Assembly (NCBI GenBank): GCA_017461245.1
Contig: JAFTYW010000051.1
Span: forward strand, 1 to 60,588
Reading direction: 5' to 3'
Source: Oscillospiraceae bacterium
GTDB taxonomy: Bacteria; Bacillota; Clostridia; Oscillospirales; Ruminococcaceae
DNA length: 60,588 nt
Part shown: positions 1 through 6,371 of the stretch, one piece after another
Numbering within the stretch: position 1 is the stretch's first letter
Layout of the letters: each line of letters starts with the position of its first letter
The notes under the pieces: generated by a model
What the model was told of the DNA's origin: nothing
The model's input: the letters and a program-made list of their open reading frames with translations, nothing else
Databases searched by the model: none
Translations under genes and position numbers: made by a program

Positions 1-1155
1 AAAGTTACGGTTGGTGGTGGCAATACATTTTTCGCCTGCGGCAAGGATACCCATGTAGCCGCCAAGGCAAGGGCCGCAGGTCGGGGTAGAAACAATGGCA
101 CCTGCATCAATAATGGCAGTAACGTAACCGCGCTCAACACATTCACGGTAGATCTGCATCGTGCCGGGGATAATTATTACTCGAACACCGTCAGCAACCT
201 TTTTATCTTTCAAAATGCTGTAAGCCGCTTCCATATCTTCCATTCTGCCGTTGGTGCAAGAACCGATAACCACTTGGTCAACCTTGATATCGTGAAGCTC
301 GCTTGCAGGATGGGTGTTTTCGGGAAGATGCGGGCAAGCAACGGTGGGAACAATGGCAGAAAGGTCAATGTCAATAACCTTTTCATACTCCGCGTCGGCA
401 TCTGCTTCATAAACCACAGGCGGTCTTTCGCTTCTGCCGTTTAAGTATTCCATCGTAACATCGTCAACGGGGAAAATACCGTTTTTAGCCCCTGCTTCGA
501 TTGCCATATTGCAAATGCAAAGGCGGTCATCCATCGAAAGACCGTGAGCACCGTCACCTACAAACTCCATACTCTTGTAGAGAGCACCGTCAACACCGAT
601 CATACCGATAATGGTGAGAATAACGTCCTTACCGCTGCAATTTGAAGGAATCTTTCCGGTTAAATTGAATTTAATGGCGGACGGCACCTTGAACCAAGCC
701 ATACCAGTTGCCATACCTGCCGCCATGTCGGTTGAGCCGACACCGGTGGAGAATGCACCGACCGCACCATAGGTACAGGTGTGGCTGTCTGCGCCGATGA
801 TGCAATCGCCTGCAGTTACAACACCCTGTTCGGGAAGTAAAGCGTGTTCAATGCCCATTTTTCCGACATCGTAAAAGTGACTCACGCAATGGGCACAGGC
901 AAATTCACGGCAGGTCTTGGACTGCTCGGCAGCCTTAATGTCTTTGTTAGGAACAAAGTGGTCAAGCACGATGGCCACTCTGTCTTTATCAAACACGGAA
1001 TCAAATCCCGCTTTCTTAAACTCGTTCACCGCAACGGGTGTTGTAATATCGTTGCCGAGTACAATATCCAGCTTTGCACTGATAAGCTGACCGGCAACAA
1101 CCTTGTCAAGTCCTGCATGGGCGGCAAGGATTTTTTGAGTCATGGTCATTCCCAT
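1..1155 (-). CDS. leuC: 3-isopropylmalate dehydratase large subunit, partial
   Basis: Aconitase-family [4Fe-4S] enzyme that isomerises 2-isopropylmalate to 3-isopropylmalate in leucine synthesis, working with a small subunit (LeuD) that must lie beyond the window. The 385 visible residues include [33 protein letters not shown] and [13 protein letters not shown], which supply the three cluster cysteines. The C-terminus, roughly 35 residues by comparison with ~420-aa relatives, is cut off by the left edge. The start ATG at 1155 shares its A with the leuA stop (TAATG), so the two are translationally coupled. The sequence resembles the shorter type-2 LeuC of Clostridia and archaea rather than the ~470-aa enterobacterial type. 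Confidence 0.95.
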   Translation of the reverse strand, partial: MGMTMTQKILAAHAGLDKVVAGQLISAKLDIVLGNDITTPVAVNEFKKAGFDSVFDKDRVAIVLDHFVPNKDIKAAEQSKTCREFACAHCVSHFYDVGKMGIEHALLPEQGVVTAGDCIIGADSHTCTYGAVGAFSTGVGSTDMAAGMATGMAWFKVPSAIKFNLTGKIPSNCSGKDVILTIIGMIGVDGALYKSMEFVGDGAHGLSMDDRLCICNMAIEAGAKNGIFPVDDVTMEYLNGRSERPPVVYEADADAEYEKVIDIDLSAIVPTVACPHLPENTHPASELHDIKVDQVVIGSCTNGRMEDMEAAYSILKDKKVADGVRVIIIPGTMQIYRECVERGYVTAIIDAGAIVSTPTCGPCLGGYMGILAAGEKCIATTNRNF

Positions 1156-2831
1156 TACTTTGCATCTCCTTTGGTCATATTATGGAAAGCACTGAGCAGT
1201 GCGTTTGTGCTAGCACGTATCACGTCGGTATCGGTGCCTGCGCCCCAATACATTTTGCCGTCATTACGTTCAAGACCGATATACGAGGCGGCAACACTGT
1301 GAGAGCCGTCGCCCTGCATACTGTGTTGAGTAAACACCTGCAAGGTGTATTCTTCGCCGGTAAATTCGCAAAGCGCATTATTGACGGCACTAAGCGTACC
1401 GTTGCCTTCGGCTTCCATCTCAGTTTCTTCGCCGTCACGCTTGAAGGTAATATTGATTTTTACCGCATCGTTTTCACGCACAAAGTCAAAGTCGGTCACT
1501 TCAATACCGCTGTTAAGATTTAAGTAATTAGCAGTAAAGATATCCAGCACCTCATCGGGCTTGAGTTCCTTATGCTCGTGGTCGGAAACGCTCTTGCACA
1601 TATAACTGAAATGCTCACGCATTTTCGGCGGCAGATTATAACCGAAGGTCTGTTCCAGCAGATATCCGATACCGCCCTTGCCCGACTGAGAATTCACACG
1701 GATAACGTCTGCATCGTATGTACGACCAATGTCTTTGGGATCAATAGGGATATACGGAACGCTCCATTCGTGGAGCTTATTCTTTGTTCTATATTTCATA
1801 CCCTTTGCAATAGCATCCTGATGAGAGCCGGAGAAGGCGGCAAACACAAGTGCGCCTGCATAGGGTGCTCGCTCATACACGTGCATACGGGTGCAGCGCT
1901 CAAATTTCTCAACCAAGTAGTTCATATTAGAAAGATCAAGCTTCGGGTCAACGCCGTGAGAATACATATTCATCGCAAGAGTGATGATATCCACGTTACC
2001 GGTGCGTTCACCGTTGCCAAACAATGTACCTTCCACACGATCGGCACCTGCCAAGAGTGCCAATTCTGTATCGGCAACGCCTGTGCCTCTATCGTTGTGA
2101 GGGTGAAGCGACAAAGTTACAAACTCACGGTATTTAAGATTTTCGCTCATGAATTCTACCTGTGAAGCGTACACGTGCGGCAAACTCATTTCCACCGTTA
2201 CAGGCAGATTGATAATAACGTTGTTGTCTGCACTCGGCTCTAATATATCAAGCACCGCATTGCAAACTTCAAGAGCATATTCAGGTTCCGTTCCCGTAAA
2301 GGATTCGGGAGAATATTCAAAGCGGAAATTGCCTTCATATTCGCTTGCTAACTTCTTGACGAGCTTTGCGCCGTCAACCGCAATCTGCTTGATTTCTTCC
2401 TTGCTTTTCTTAAACACCTGTTCACGCTGAGCCACGCTCACCGAATTATAGAAGTGAATAATAGCGCTCGGTGCGCCTTTGCAGGCATCGAAGGTCTTAC
2501 GGATAATATGTTCACGGCATTGAGTGAGAACCTGAACGGTTACATCATTCGGAATCATATTGTTATCAATGAGGGTGCGAAGGAACTCATATTCCGTTTC
2601 GCTTGCGGCGGGAAAACCTACTTCAATTTCCTTAAAGCCAACCTCGAGCAAAACCTTATAGTATTCGAGCTTTTCTTCAAGGCTCATCGGAATGACAAGA
2701 CTTTGGTTACCGTCACGCATATCCACGCTACACCATACAGGCGGCTTTTCTACGTGGTCTTTTTCTACCCATTTGTTATATTTTTTATCGACCGGGAAAT
2801 ATCCCACTCGATATTTACTTGAATCCATCAT
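1155..2831 (-). CDS. leuA: 2-isopropylmalate synthase
   Basis: Condenses acetyl-CoA with 2-oxoisovalerate, the first committed step of leucine synthesis. The 558-aa protein has the HMGL-type TIM barrel: DMRDGNQS near residue 38, the metal-binding HPHNDRGTG and the GNGERTGN motif. A C-terminal regulatory domain contains the [13 protein letters not shown] region. Length and N-terminus fit the type-2 (fungal/actinobacterial-like, ~560 aa) LeuA. AAAAGGAG lies 9 nt before the ATG at 2831, and ridA ends 7 nt upstream. It is the third gene of the T-box-controlled operon; feedback inhibition by leucine is expected from the family but not visible here. Confidence 0.96.
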   Translation of the reverse strand: MMDSSKYRVGYFPVDKKYNKWVEKDHVEKPPVWCSVDMRDGNQSLVIPMSLEEKLEYYKVLLEVGFKEIEVGFPAASETEYEFLRTLIDNNMIPNDVTVQVLTQCREHIIRKTFDACKGAPSAIIHFYNSVSVAQREQVFKKSKEEIKQIAVDGAKLVKKLASEYEGNFRFEYSPESFTGTEPEYALEVCNAVLDILEPSADNNVIINLPVTVEMSLPHVYASQVEFMSENLKYREFVTLSLHPHNDRGTGVADTELALLAGADRVEGTLFGNGERTGNVDIITLAMNMYSHGVDPKLDLSNMNYLVEKFERCTRMHVYERAPYAGALVFAAFSGSHQDAIAKGMKYRTKNKLHEWSVPYIPIDPKDIGRTYDADVIRVNSQSGKGGIGYLLEQTFGYNLPPKMREHFSYMCKSVSDHEHKELKPDEVLDIFTANYLNLNSGIEVTDFDFVRENDAVKINITFKRDGEETEMEAEGNGTLSAVNNALCEFTGEEYTLQVFTQHSMQGDGSHSVAASYIGLERNDGKMYWGAGTDTDVIRASTNALLSAFHNMTKGDAK

Positions 2832-2837
2832 AGTTCG

Positions 2838-3215
2838 TTACTCCTTTTCTGCAACTACTTCCACCTCGACCAAAGCGCCTTTGGGAAGATCTTTCACCGC
2901 CACACAACTTCTTGCGGGTTTCTCGGTAAAATACTGCGCATACACTTCGTTAAATGCGGCGAAATCTGCCATATTTGCAAGGAAACATACAGTTTTAACG
3001 GCACTCTGTAGAGAACTGCCTGCGGCTTCTAAAACAGCTTGTAGGTTTTTGCAGACTCTATGTGTCTGCTCGGTAATGTTTTCGCCCTCCAAAACTCCTG
3101 TTTCGGGATTTAGCGGAATTTGACCGGAGGTAAATATGAGATTACCAAGGGCTATGCCTTGCGAGTAAGGGCCGATTGCCGCCGGTGCTTTGTTTGTTTG
3201 AACTTTACTGCTCAT
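2838..3215 (-). CDS. ridA: RidA family reactive intermediate deaminase
   Basis: Small YjgF/YER057c/UK114-family protein (125 aa) that hydrolyses reactive enamines/imines such as 2-aminocrotonate and 2-aminoacrylate released by PLP enzymes like IlvA. Family features are the AIGPYSQ segment near the N-terminus and the conserved Arg in KPARSCVAV. The start was moved from an upstream TTG (3233) to ATG 3215: GAAAGGAG lies 9 nt before this ATG, whereas the TTG overlaps the RBS. It sits directly after ilvA (20-nt gap), matching its role in quenching the IlvA intermediate. Confidence 0.94.
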   Translation of the reverse strand: MSSKVQTNKAPAAIGPYSQGIALGNLIFTSGQIPLNPETGVLEGENITEQTHRVCKNLQAVLEAAGSSLQSAVKTVCFLANMADFAAFNEVYAQYFTEKPARSCVAVKDLPKGALVEVEVVAEKE

Positions 3216-3235
3216 AACTTTAACTCCTTTCAAAA

Positions 3236-4426
3236 TTACACTAATTTGAATCCTTCATCACGTAATGTTTTTGTGATGAGGTTTACGTGTTCAAAATCTC
3301 TCGTTTCCATTTCAATGCGTAGGAAACATCCGTTGACGCTCTCGGTGTTGCCTTTTTCGTAGTGAACACCGGTTACGTTACCGCCGCAATCAGCGATGAT
3401 ACAGGAAATTTCTTTGAGCTGTCCGGGCTTGTCGATCAGTTCAATTAGCAAACTCGAAGATCTGCCCGAATTGAGCAATCCACGATCAATGACACGGGAT
3501 AGGCTTGTAACATCGATATTACCACCGGAAACAACAGCAACCACTCGTTTGCCTTTCAGATCAAATTTGCCTGCCATCACAGCAGCAACAGCAGTTGCAC
3601 CTGCGCCTTCTGCAATCATCTTTTGCTTTTCAATAAGAGCAAGAATGGCACTTGCAACCTCGTCATCGGTGACAAGAGCAATTTCATCTACATATTCGCT
3701 GACATAGCGGAAAGTGTTTTCTCCGGGTTGCTTTACTGCAATACCGTCTGCAATGGTGGAAACGGAAGAAAGACATTCAATTTCTCCGTCCTTCACCGAG
3801 TTATACATGCTCGGTGCGCCTGCGACTTGCACACCATAAACTTTAACGGAAGGTCTAATTTGCTTTGCAGTATAGGCGATGCCGGAAATCAATCCGCCGC
3901 CACCGATGGGGACTACAATGGCATCGATATTATCAAGGTCATTAAGAATTTCAAGAGCAATAGTACCTTGACCTGCGATAACGTTTTCATCATCAAAGGG
4001 ATGAACGAAGGTGTAGCCTTCGCTGTCACGAAGCTCTAACGCCTTTTGGTAGGCATCGTCATAGCAACCTTCTACCAAACAAACCTCTGCGCCAAATCCT
4101 TTGGTTGCTTCTACTTTTGAGATGGGAGCCGTATCAGGCAAACAAATCAAAGATTTGATTCCGTTCTTGGTTGCAGCAAGTGCCACGCCCTGTGCGTGAT
4201 TACCCGCCGAGCAAGCGATAACGCCTTTTTTCTTTTCTTCTTCGGAGAGCATTGCGATTTTATATGCAGAACCTCTCACCTTAAAGGAACCCGTAATTTG
4301 TAGGTTTTCAGGCTTTAGGAAAAGCTGGCAGTCGGGAGCAATACCGTATGCCCTTACAACATTAGTTTCACGAATAATGTTTTTGAGCACCGTCTGTGCA
4401 TTGAATACTTTGTCGAGAGTTAACAT
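3236..4426 (-). CDS. ilvA: Threonine ammonia-lyase (threonine dehydratase)
   Basis: PLP enzyme converting threonine to 2-oxobutyrate, the entry to isoleucine synthesis. The N-terminal domain has the PLP-lysine motif GSFKVRGSA, the SAGNHAQG loop and the phosphate-binding GGGGL. The C-terminal ~80 residues (LIELIDKPGQLKEIS onwards) look like a single ACT-type regulatory domain, giving the ~400-aa short form typical of Clostridia. ATG 4426 is preferred over ATG 4432 because AAAGGCGG is spaced 7 nt from the former and only 1 nt from the latter. First gene of the operon, about 55 nt after the T-box terminator. In the short form, biosynthetic and catabolic roles cannot be separated by sequence; the leuA/leuC neighbours favour biosynthesis. 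Confidence 0.94.
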   Translation of the reverse strand: MLTLDKVFNAQTVLKNIIRETNVVRAYGIAPDCQLFLKPENLQITGSFKVRGSAYKIAMLSEEEKKKGVIACSAGNHAQGVALAATKNGIKSLICLPDTAPISKVEATKGFGAEVCLVEGCYDDAYQKALELRDSEGYTFVHPFDDENVIAGQGTIALEILNDLDNIDAIVVPIGGGGLISGIAYTAKQIRPSVKVYGVQVAGAPSMYNSVKDGEIECLSSVSTIADGIAVKQPGENTFRYVSEYVDEIALVTDDEVASAILALIEKQKMIAEGAGATAVAAVMAGKFDLKGKRVVAVVSGGNIDVTSLSRVIDRGLLNSGRSSSLLIELIDKPGQLKEISCIIADCGGNVTGVHYEKGNTESVNGCFLRIEMETRDFEHVNLITKTLRDEGFKLV

Positions 4427-4480
4427 TTTCATTCCGCCTTTCTCATTTTAAGTTTATGCGTTTGGTTTCAGCTTTAAGGC

Positions 4481-4524
4481 AAAACAAAAACCCGCCTCAA
4501 AGCTTTTGATTGCTTTGAGACGGG
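4481..4524 (-). terminator. T-box-controlled intrinsic terminator
   Basis: A 13-bp stem (CCCGTCTCAAAGC pairing with GCTTTGAGGCGGG, one G-U pair) is followed by TTTTTGTTTT. It lies between the TGGTACCGCG T-box sequence and ilvA and is the OFF structure of the leader. Confidence 0.95.
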
Positions 4525-4960
4525 TGTAAATCTAAATTTAGCACTCGCGGTACCACTCAAATTGCGGATATATGATCCGCCACCTCTTCGAAGTCTAACA
4601 ACTTCTATGCACTAACGTAGCATACACGGGAAACGCCTACTGGGTGTTTATACCTTTGGGGCTTCCGGCTCAGAAGGGATGGGAAGTCTACAGTTCTTTA
4701 CCGGGATCGCACCATCCCCGGTTCTCTGGGAAATTCGTTGTAGGTTCCGTCTTCATCGACGCCTTTATTTTAATCGAAGTCCAACAACCTCTATGCACTG
4801 ACGTAGCATACACGGGGTTCCCTACACACATTTGCTTCAGGTTCCCGGCTCGGAAGCGAGAGGACAAGGATATCTAACACGCTGATTCGCACCAACCATC
4901 AGCTCTCTGTGCTGTTCTTCTCCGTGACCATTCTTCGTCATAGCCTTTGCAATATTAAAT
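4481..4960 (-). promoter_or_regulatory. T-box riboswitch leader with two stem I modules (Leu and Ile specifiers)
   Basis: Leader of the ilvA-ridA-leuA-leuC operon. Reading the minus strand, two stem I modules follow each other. Module 1 has AGAGAG at 4903-4908, distal loop GGTTGGTGCGAATC, specifier CTC at 4858-4860, then GAGCCGG. Module 2 has AGAGAACCGGGG, GGTGCGATCCCGG, specifier ATC at 4678-4680, then GAGCCGG. Both are followed by a nearly identical 43-nt stem II/III segment (4774-4816 and 4588-4630, 3 differences). Only the second continues into the T-box TGGTACCGCG (4546-4555) and a terminator. Uncharged tRNA binding should favour antitermination. Specifiers were assigned by aligning both modules on GAGCCGG. 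Confidence 0.9.
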
Positions 4961-4968
4961 TTTGTTAT

Positions 4969-4997
4969 ATTTTACTCCTTCGATGTGGAGTTGTCAA
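4969..4997 (-). promoter_or_regulatory. Promoter of the ilvA-ridA-leuA-leuC operon
   Basis: TTGACA (4992-4997), a 17-nt spacer and TAAAAT (4969-4974) on the minus strand form a near-consensus sigma-A promoter, with the start expected near 4962, just before the first T-box stem I. Upstream, a 9-bp inverted repeat GTTACCATC/GATGGTAAC spans 5025-5082 and could be a regulator site; this is inference. Confidence 0.85.
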
Positions 4998-4999
4998 CC

Positions 5000-5356
5000 A
5001 TTAGCAACATAAATGTTTTCGAATGTTACCATCGATATTTTCGATAGTGAATAAAATCGCATCGATAAATACGGATGGTAACTTGACTTATATTTTCACA
5101 TCTTGATCCTTTTAAGCACTTTAAAGGCAAGTAAAAATATTGTTCCCGTGATCTTATCATTTATTTATAACAAAGCCGGATGAACATATTGCTCATCCGG
5201 CATCATAATATGTAAGCTACACCTCGCTTTTTGATTAAAAAACCGATTTTTACTGAATTTTGTGCAAATTGAGATGGACAAAAATCAGCGAAACCCCTAG
5301 TGTTTATGCGGGTTTTAGGCGGTTTGCCATATTATAACGCATTCCTCAATTCCACG
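5000..5356. other. Intergenic stretch with inverted repeats, no gene seen
   Basis: No credible coding sequence. It contains the inverted repeat GTTACCATC/GATGGTAAC (5025-5082), a 9-bp hairpin GCCGGATGA/TCATCCGGC (5175-5201), and an AT-rich run leading into the repeat copy that starts near 5357. Confidence 0.6.
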
Positions 5357-5429
5357 AACAATTCCTGTTGCGGTGCCCGATAAAATCGTCGGGCTTGCGC
5401 TTTTCCTCGATTTTATCGACCGCTGCCAC

Positions 5430-5489
5430 TCACTCGGCTCGCTTCTTCCGCCACAGGCGGCGCTCGCCTCGCTCCCCTGTTGCTTTCAT
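5430..5489 (-). CDS. Candidate micro-ORF in repeat copy A
   Basis: ATG at 5489 with AAGGAGG 9 nt upstream opens a 19-codon frame, MKATGERGERRLWRKKRAE, ending in TGA. The identical peptide and SD are kept in repeat copy B. After the TGA the same frame stays open for 26 more codons. It is very basic and resembles no family I know. It may be a true small protein, a leader peptide, or chance in a repeat; no clear promoter is visible. Confidence 0.35.
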   Translation of the reverse strand: MKATGERGERRLWRKKRAE

Positions 5490-5515
5490 ATATAAATCCC
5501 TCCTTATTTACATTT

Positions 5516-5573
5516 TGTAGGGGTCATTCACGAATGACCCGCGGGCGATTCGTGAATCGCCCCTACATAAATT
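5516..5573. repeat. Short double-palindrome repeat
   Basis: Two adjacent palindromes, GGTCATTCACGAATGACC and GGGCGATTCGTGAATCGCCC, bounded by GTAGG and CCTAC. It belongs to a GTAGGGGC...GCCCCTAC intergenic family also seen at 8946, 10038, 32312 and 60527, and it forms one end of the longer repeat here. Confidence 0.85.
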
Positions 5574-5622
5574 TTCAAATTGTGATACTATTATCTGTAA
5601 AACAAGGAGATTTATACTTTTA

Positions 5623-5949
5623 TTATTTCAAAGAATCAACATAAACGCTCAAGAGTTTTAATGCGGTTTCTTTTTCATTGTTTGAACAATTTTTAATTGT
5701 TTCAGCAATATCTTGCTCTGTTATTTCGATATTGTTGTCGATTACTAAAATATCATTTGGTGTGATATTAAGCGCATTACATATTTTGAGCAATGTTTCA
5801 AGTCGCATATTTGTACTACCACGTTCTATATCAGCATAGGTGCGGTCAGACAGCTCGGCTTTTTCAGCAACTTCTGCTTGTGTCAATCCCTTGTTTTTTC
5901 TTGTTTTATAAAGTTTATTACCAATTTCACACAAGTTTGAAATAAGCAT
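5623..5949 (-). CDS. XRE family transcriptional regulator
   Basis: A 108-aa protein with an N-terminal Cro/CI helix-turn-helix (KTRKNKGLTQAEVAEKAELS then DRTYADIERGST) and a short helical C-terminal tail that probably dimerises. ATG 5949 is chosen over 5964 because GGAGG lies 8 nt before it. It is divergent from the peptide gene at 6117. Two matching GGAA-N6-TTCC elements (5978-5991, 6033-6046) lie between them, one overlapping this gene's probable -10 region. It is therefore the likely local, autoregulating controller of the peptide/exporter operon. Its AT-rich codon use matches the cassette rather than the surroundings. Confidence 0.88.
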   Translation of the reverse strand: MLISNLCEIGNKLYKTRKNKGLTQAEVAEKAELSDRTYADIERGSTNMRLETLLKICNALNITPNDILVIDNNIEITEQDIAETIKNCSNNEKETALKLLSVYVDSLK

Positions 5950-5977
5950 TTTTCTTCCCTCCATATTACTCTATATA

Positions 5978-5991
5978 GGAATTATACTTCC
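5978..5991. promoter_or_regulatory. Candidate operator 1 (GGAA-N6-TTCC)
   Basis: GGAATTATACTTCC, preceded by TATA. The same pattern recurs at 6033-6046. It overlaps the TATAAT-like -10 expected for the divergent XRE gene. Confidence 0.55.
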
Positions 5992-5999
5992 CATTTCTA

Positions 6000-6028
6000 T
6001 TGACAAATAAGAGGTTATAATGTATATT
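6000..6028 (+). promoter_or_regulatory. Promoter of the peptide/exporter operon
   Basis: TTGACA (6000-6005), 17-nt spacer, TATATT (6023-6028) on the plus strand, with candidate operators on both sides. The start of transcription falls near 6035, inside operator 2. Confidence 0.75.
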
Positions 6029-6032
6029 TATA

Positions 6033-6046
6033 GGAAGAATAGTTCC
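6033..6046. promoter_or_regulatory. Candidate operator 2 (GGAA-N6-TTCC)
   Basis: GGAAGAATAGTTCC, sharing the pattern TATAGGAA..ATA.TTCC with operator 1, 55 bp away. It covers the expected transcription start of the peptide gene, a position suited to repression. Confidence 0.55.
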
Positions 6047-6116
6047 TGTAGGCGCTTGCAATATGACTATTCCATTTTGCATGTATAACGGAACTGCTAC
6101 GAAGGAGGTGAAACGA

Positions 6117-6308
6117 ATGAAAAAAGTTAACGCCATGGAAATGCGTACTGTCGAAGGCGGCAAATGGGTTTATTGTCCTGTTTGCGGTAAAGGCAAAAAC
6201 GTAAAATGGGGTTGGGCAGTAATTTTCCGAGGTTGGAACTCTGTGCTTAACCAGGCTCGTAACACTATGCGCCGTCAACACTACGGCAACGGAAGAGTTT
6301 ACCACTAA
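6117..6308 (+). CDS. Double-glycine-leader peptide precursor (bacteriocin-like)
   Basis: 63 aa, ATG 6117, with AAGGAGGTG about 7 nt upstream. The leader MKKVNAMEMRTVEGG fits the C39-peptidase leader consensus position by position: V-12, E-8, M-7, V-4, G-2, G-1. Cleavage after GG would free a 48-residue peptide with no acidic residues, four Lys, five Arg, four Trp, a CPVC pair near its N-terminus and a YGNGRVYH tail. It lies directly before a C39-ABC exporter and is almost certainly its substrate. A bacteriocin or signalling peptide is likely; I see no immunity gene. It is not pediocin-like, because YGNG is at the wrong end and the disulfide layout differs. Confidence 0.85.
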   Translation: MKKVNAMEMRTVEGGKWVYCPVCGKGKNVKWGWAVIFRGWNSVLNQARNTMRRQHYGNGRVYH

Positions 6309-6320
6309 ATTAACATCCAC

Positions 6321-6353
6321 TCTTGTGTGGTAGGAGTAGTCTGCCACACAAGA
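6321..6353 (+). terminator. Hairpin between peptide gene and exporter
   Basis: TCTTGTGTGG pairs with CCACACAAGA (10 bp, 13-nt loop), followed only by TTTT. A leaky terminator or 3-prime stabiliser here would give more peptide mRNA than exporter mRNA. Confidence 0.6.
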
Positions 6354-6371
6354 TTTTAGAAGGAAAACAAC

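Larger units (their letters stand above)
5357..5577. repeat. Long intergenic repeat, copy A
   Basis: About 220 bp nearly identical, in the same orientation, to 8786-9006. Shared landmarks in plus order are the 10-bp inverted repeat GATAAAATCG/CGATTTTATC, a GC-rich CACTCGGCTCGCTTCTTC segment, TGCTTTCATATATAAATC, and a terminal double palindrome of GTAGGGGTCATTCACGAATG type. Only a handful of substitutions separate the copies across the first ~130 bp. On the minus strand it carries a 19-codon ORF with a Shine-Dalgarno sequence (see 5430-5489). Confidence 0.9.

Noticed and set aside
1572-2165. A 197-codon plus-strand frame opposite leuA
   Set aside because: It is a shadow of the leuA reading frame with no RBS or recognisable protein features.
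3216-3233. Upstream TTG start of ridA
   Set aside because: The TTG overlaps the GAAAGGAG ribosome binding site that serves the ATG at 3215.
4644-4877. A 77-codon plus-strand frame in the ilvA leader region
   Set aside because: It runs through the duplicated T-box stem I modules on the opposite strand and has no RBS; the RNA structure explains the sequence.
5430-5489. The TGA in the micro-ORF as selenocysteine or readthrough
   Set aside because: No SECIS-like hairpin was evident right after it and no selenoprotein context exists; the open frame beyond the TGA is short.
6279-6308. YGNG motif suggesting a pediocin-like (class IIa) bacteriocin
   Set aside because: In class IIa peptides YGNGV is near the N-terminus with a following disulfide; here YGNGRVYH is at the C-terminus and the only cysteines are CPVC near the N-terminus.
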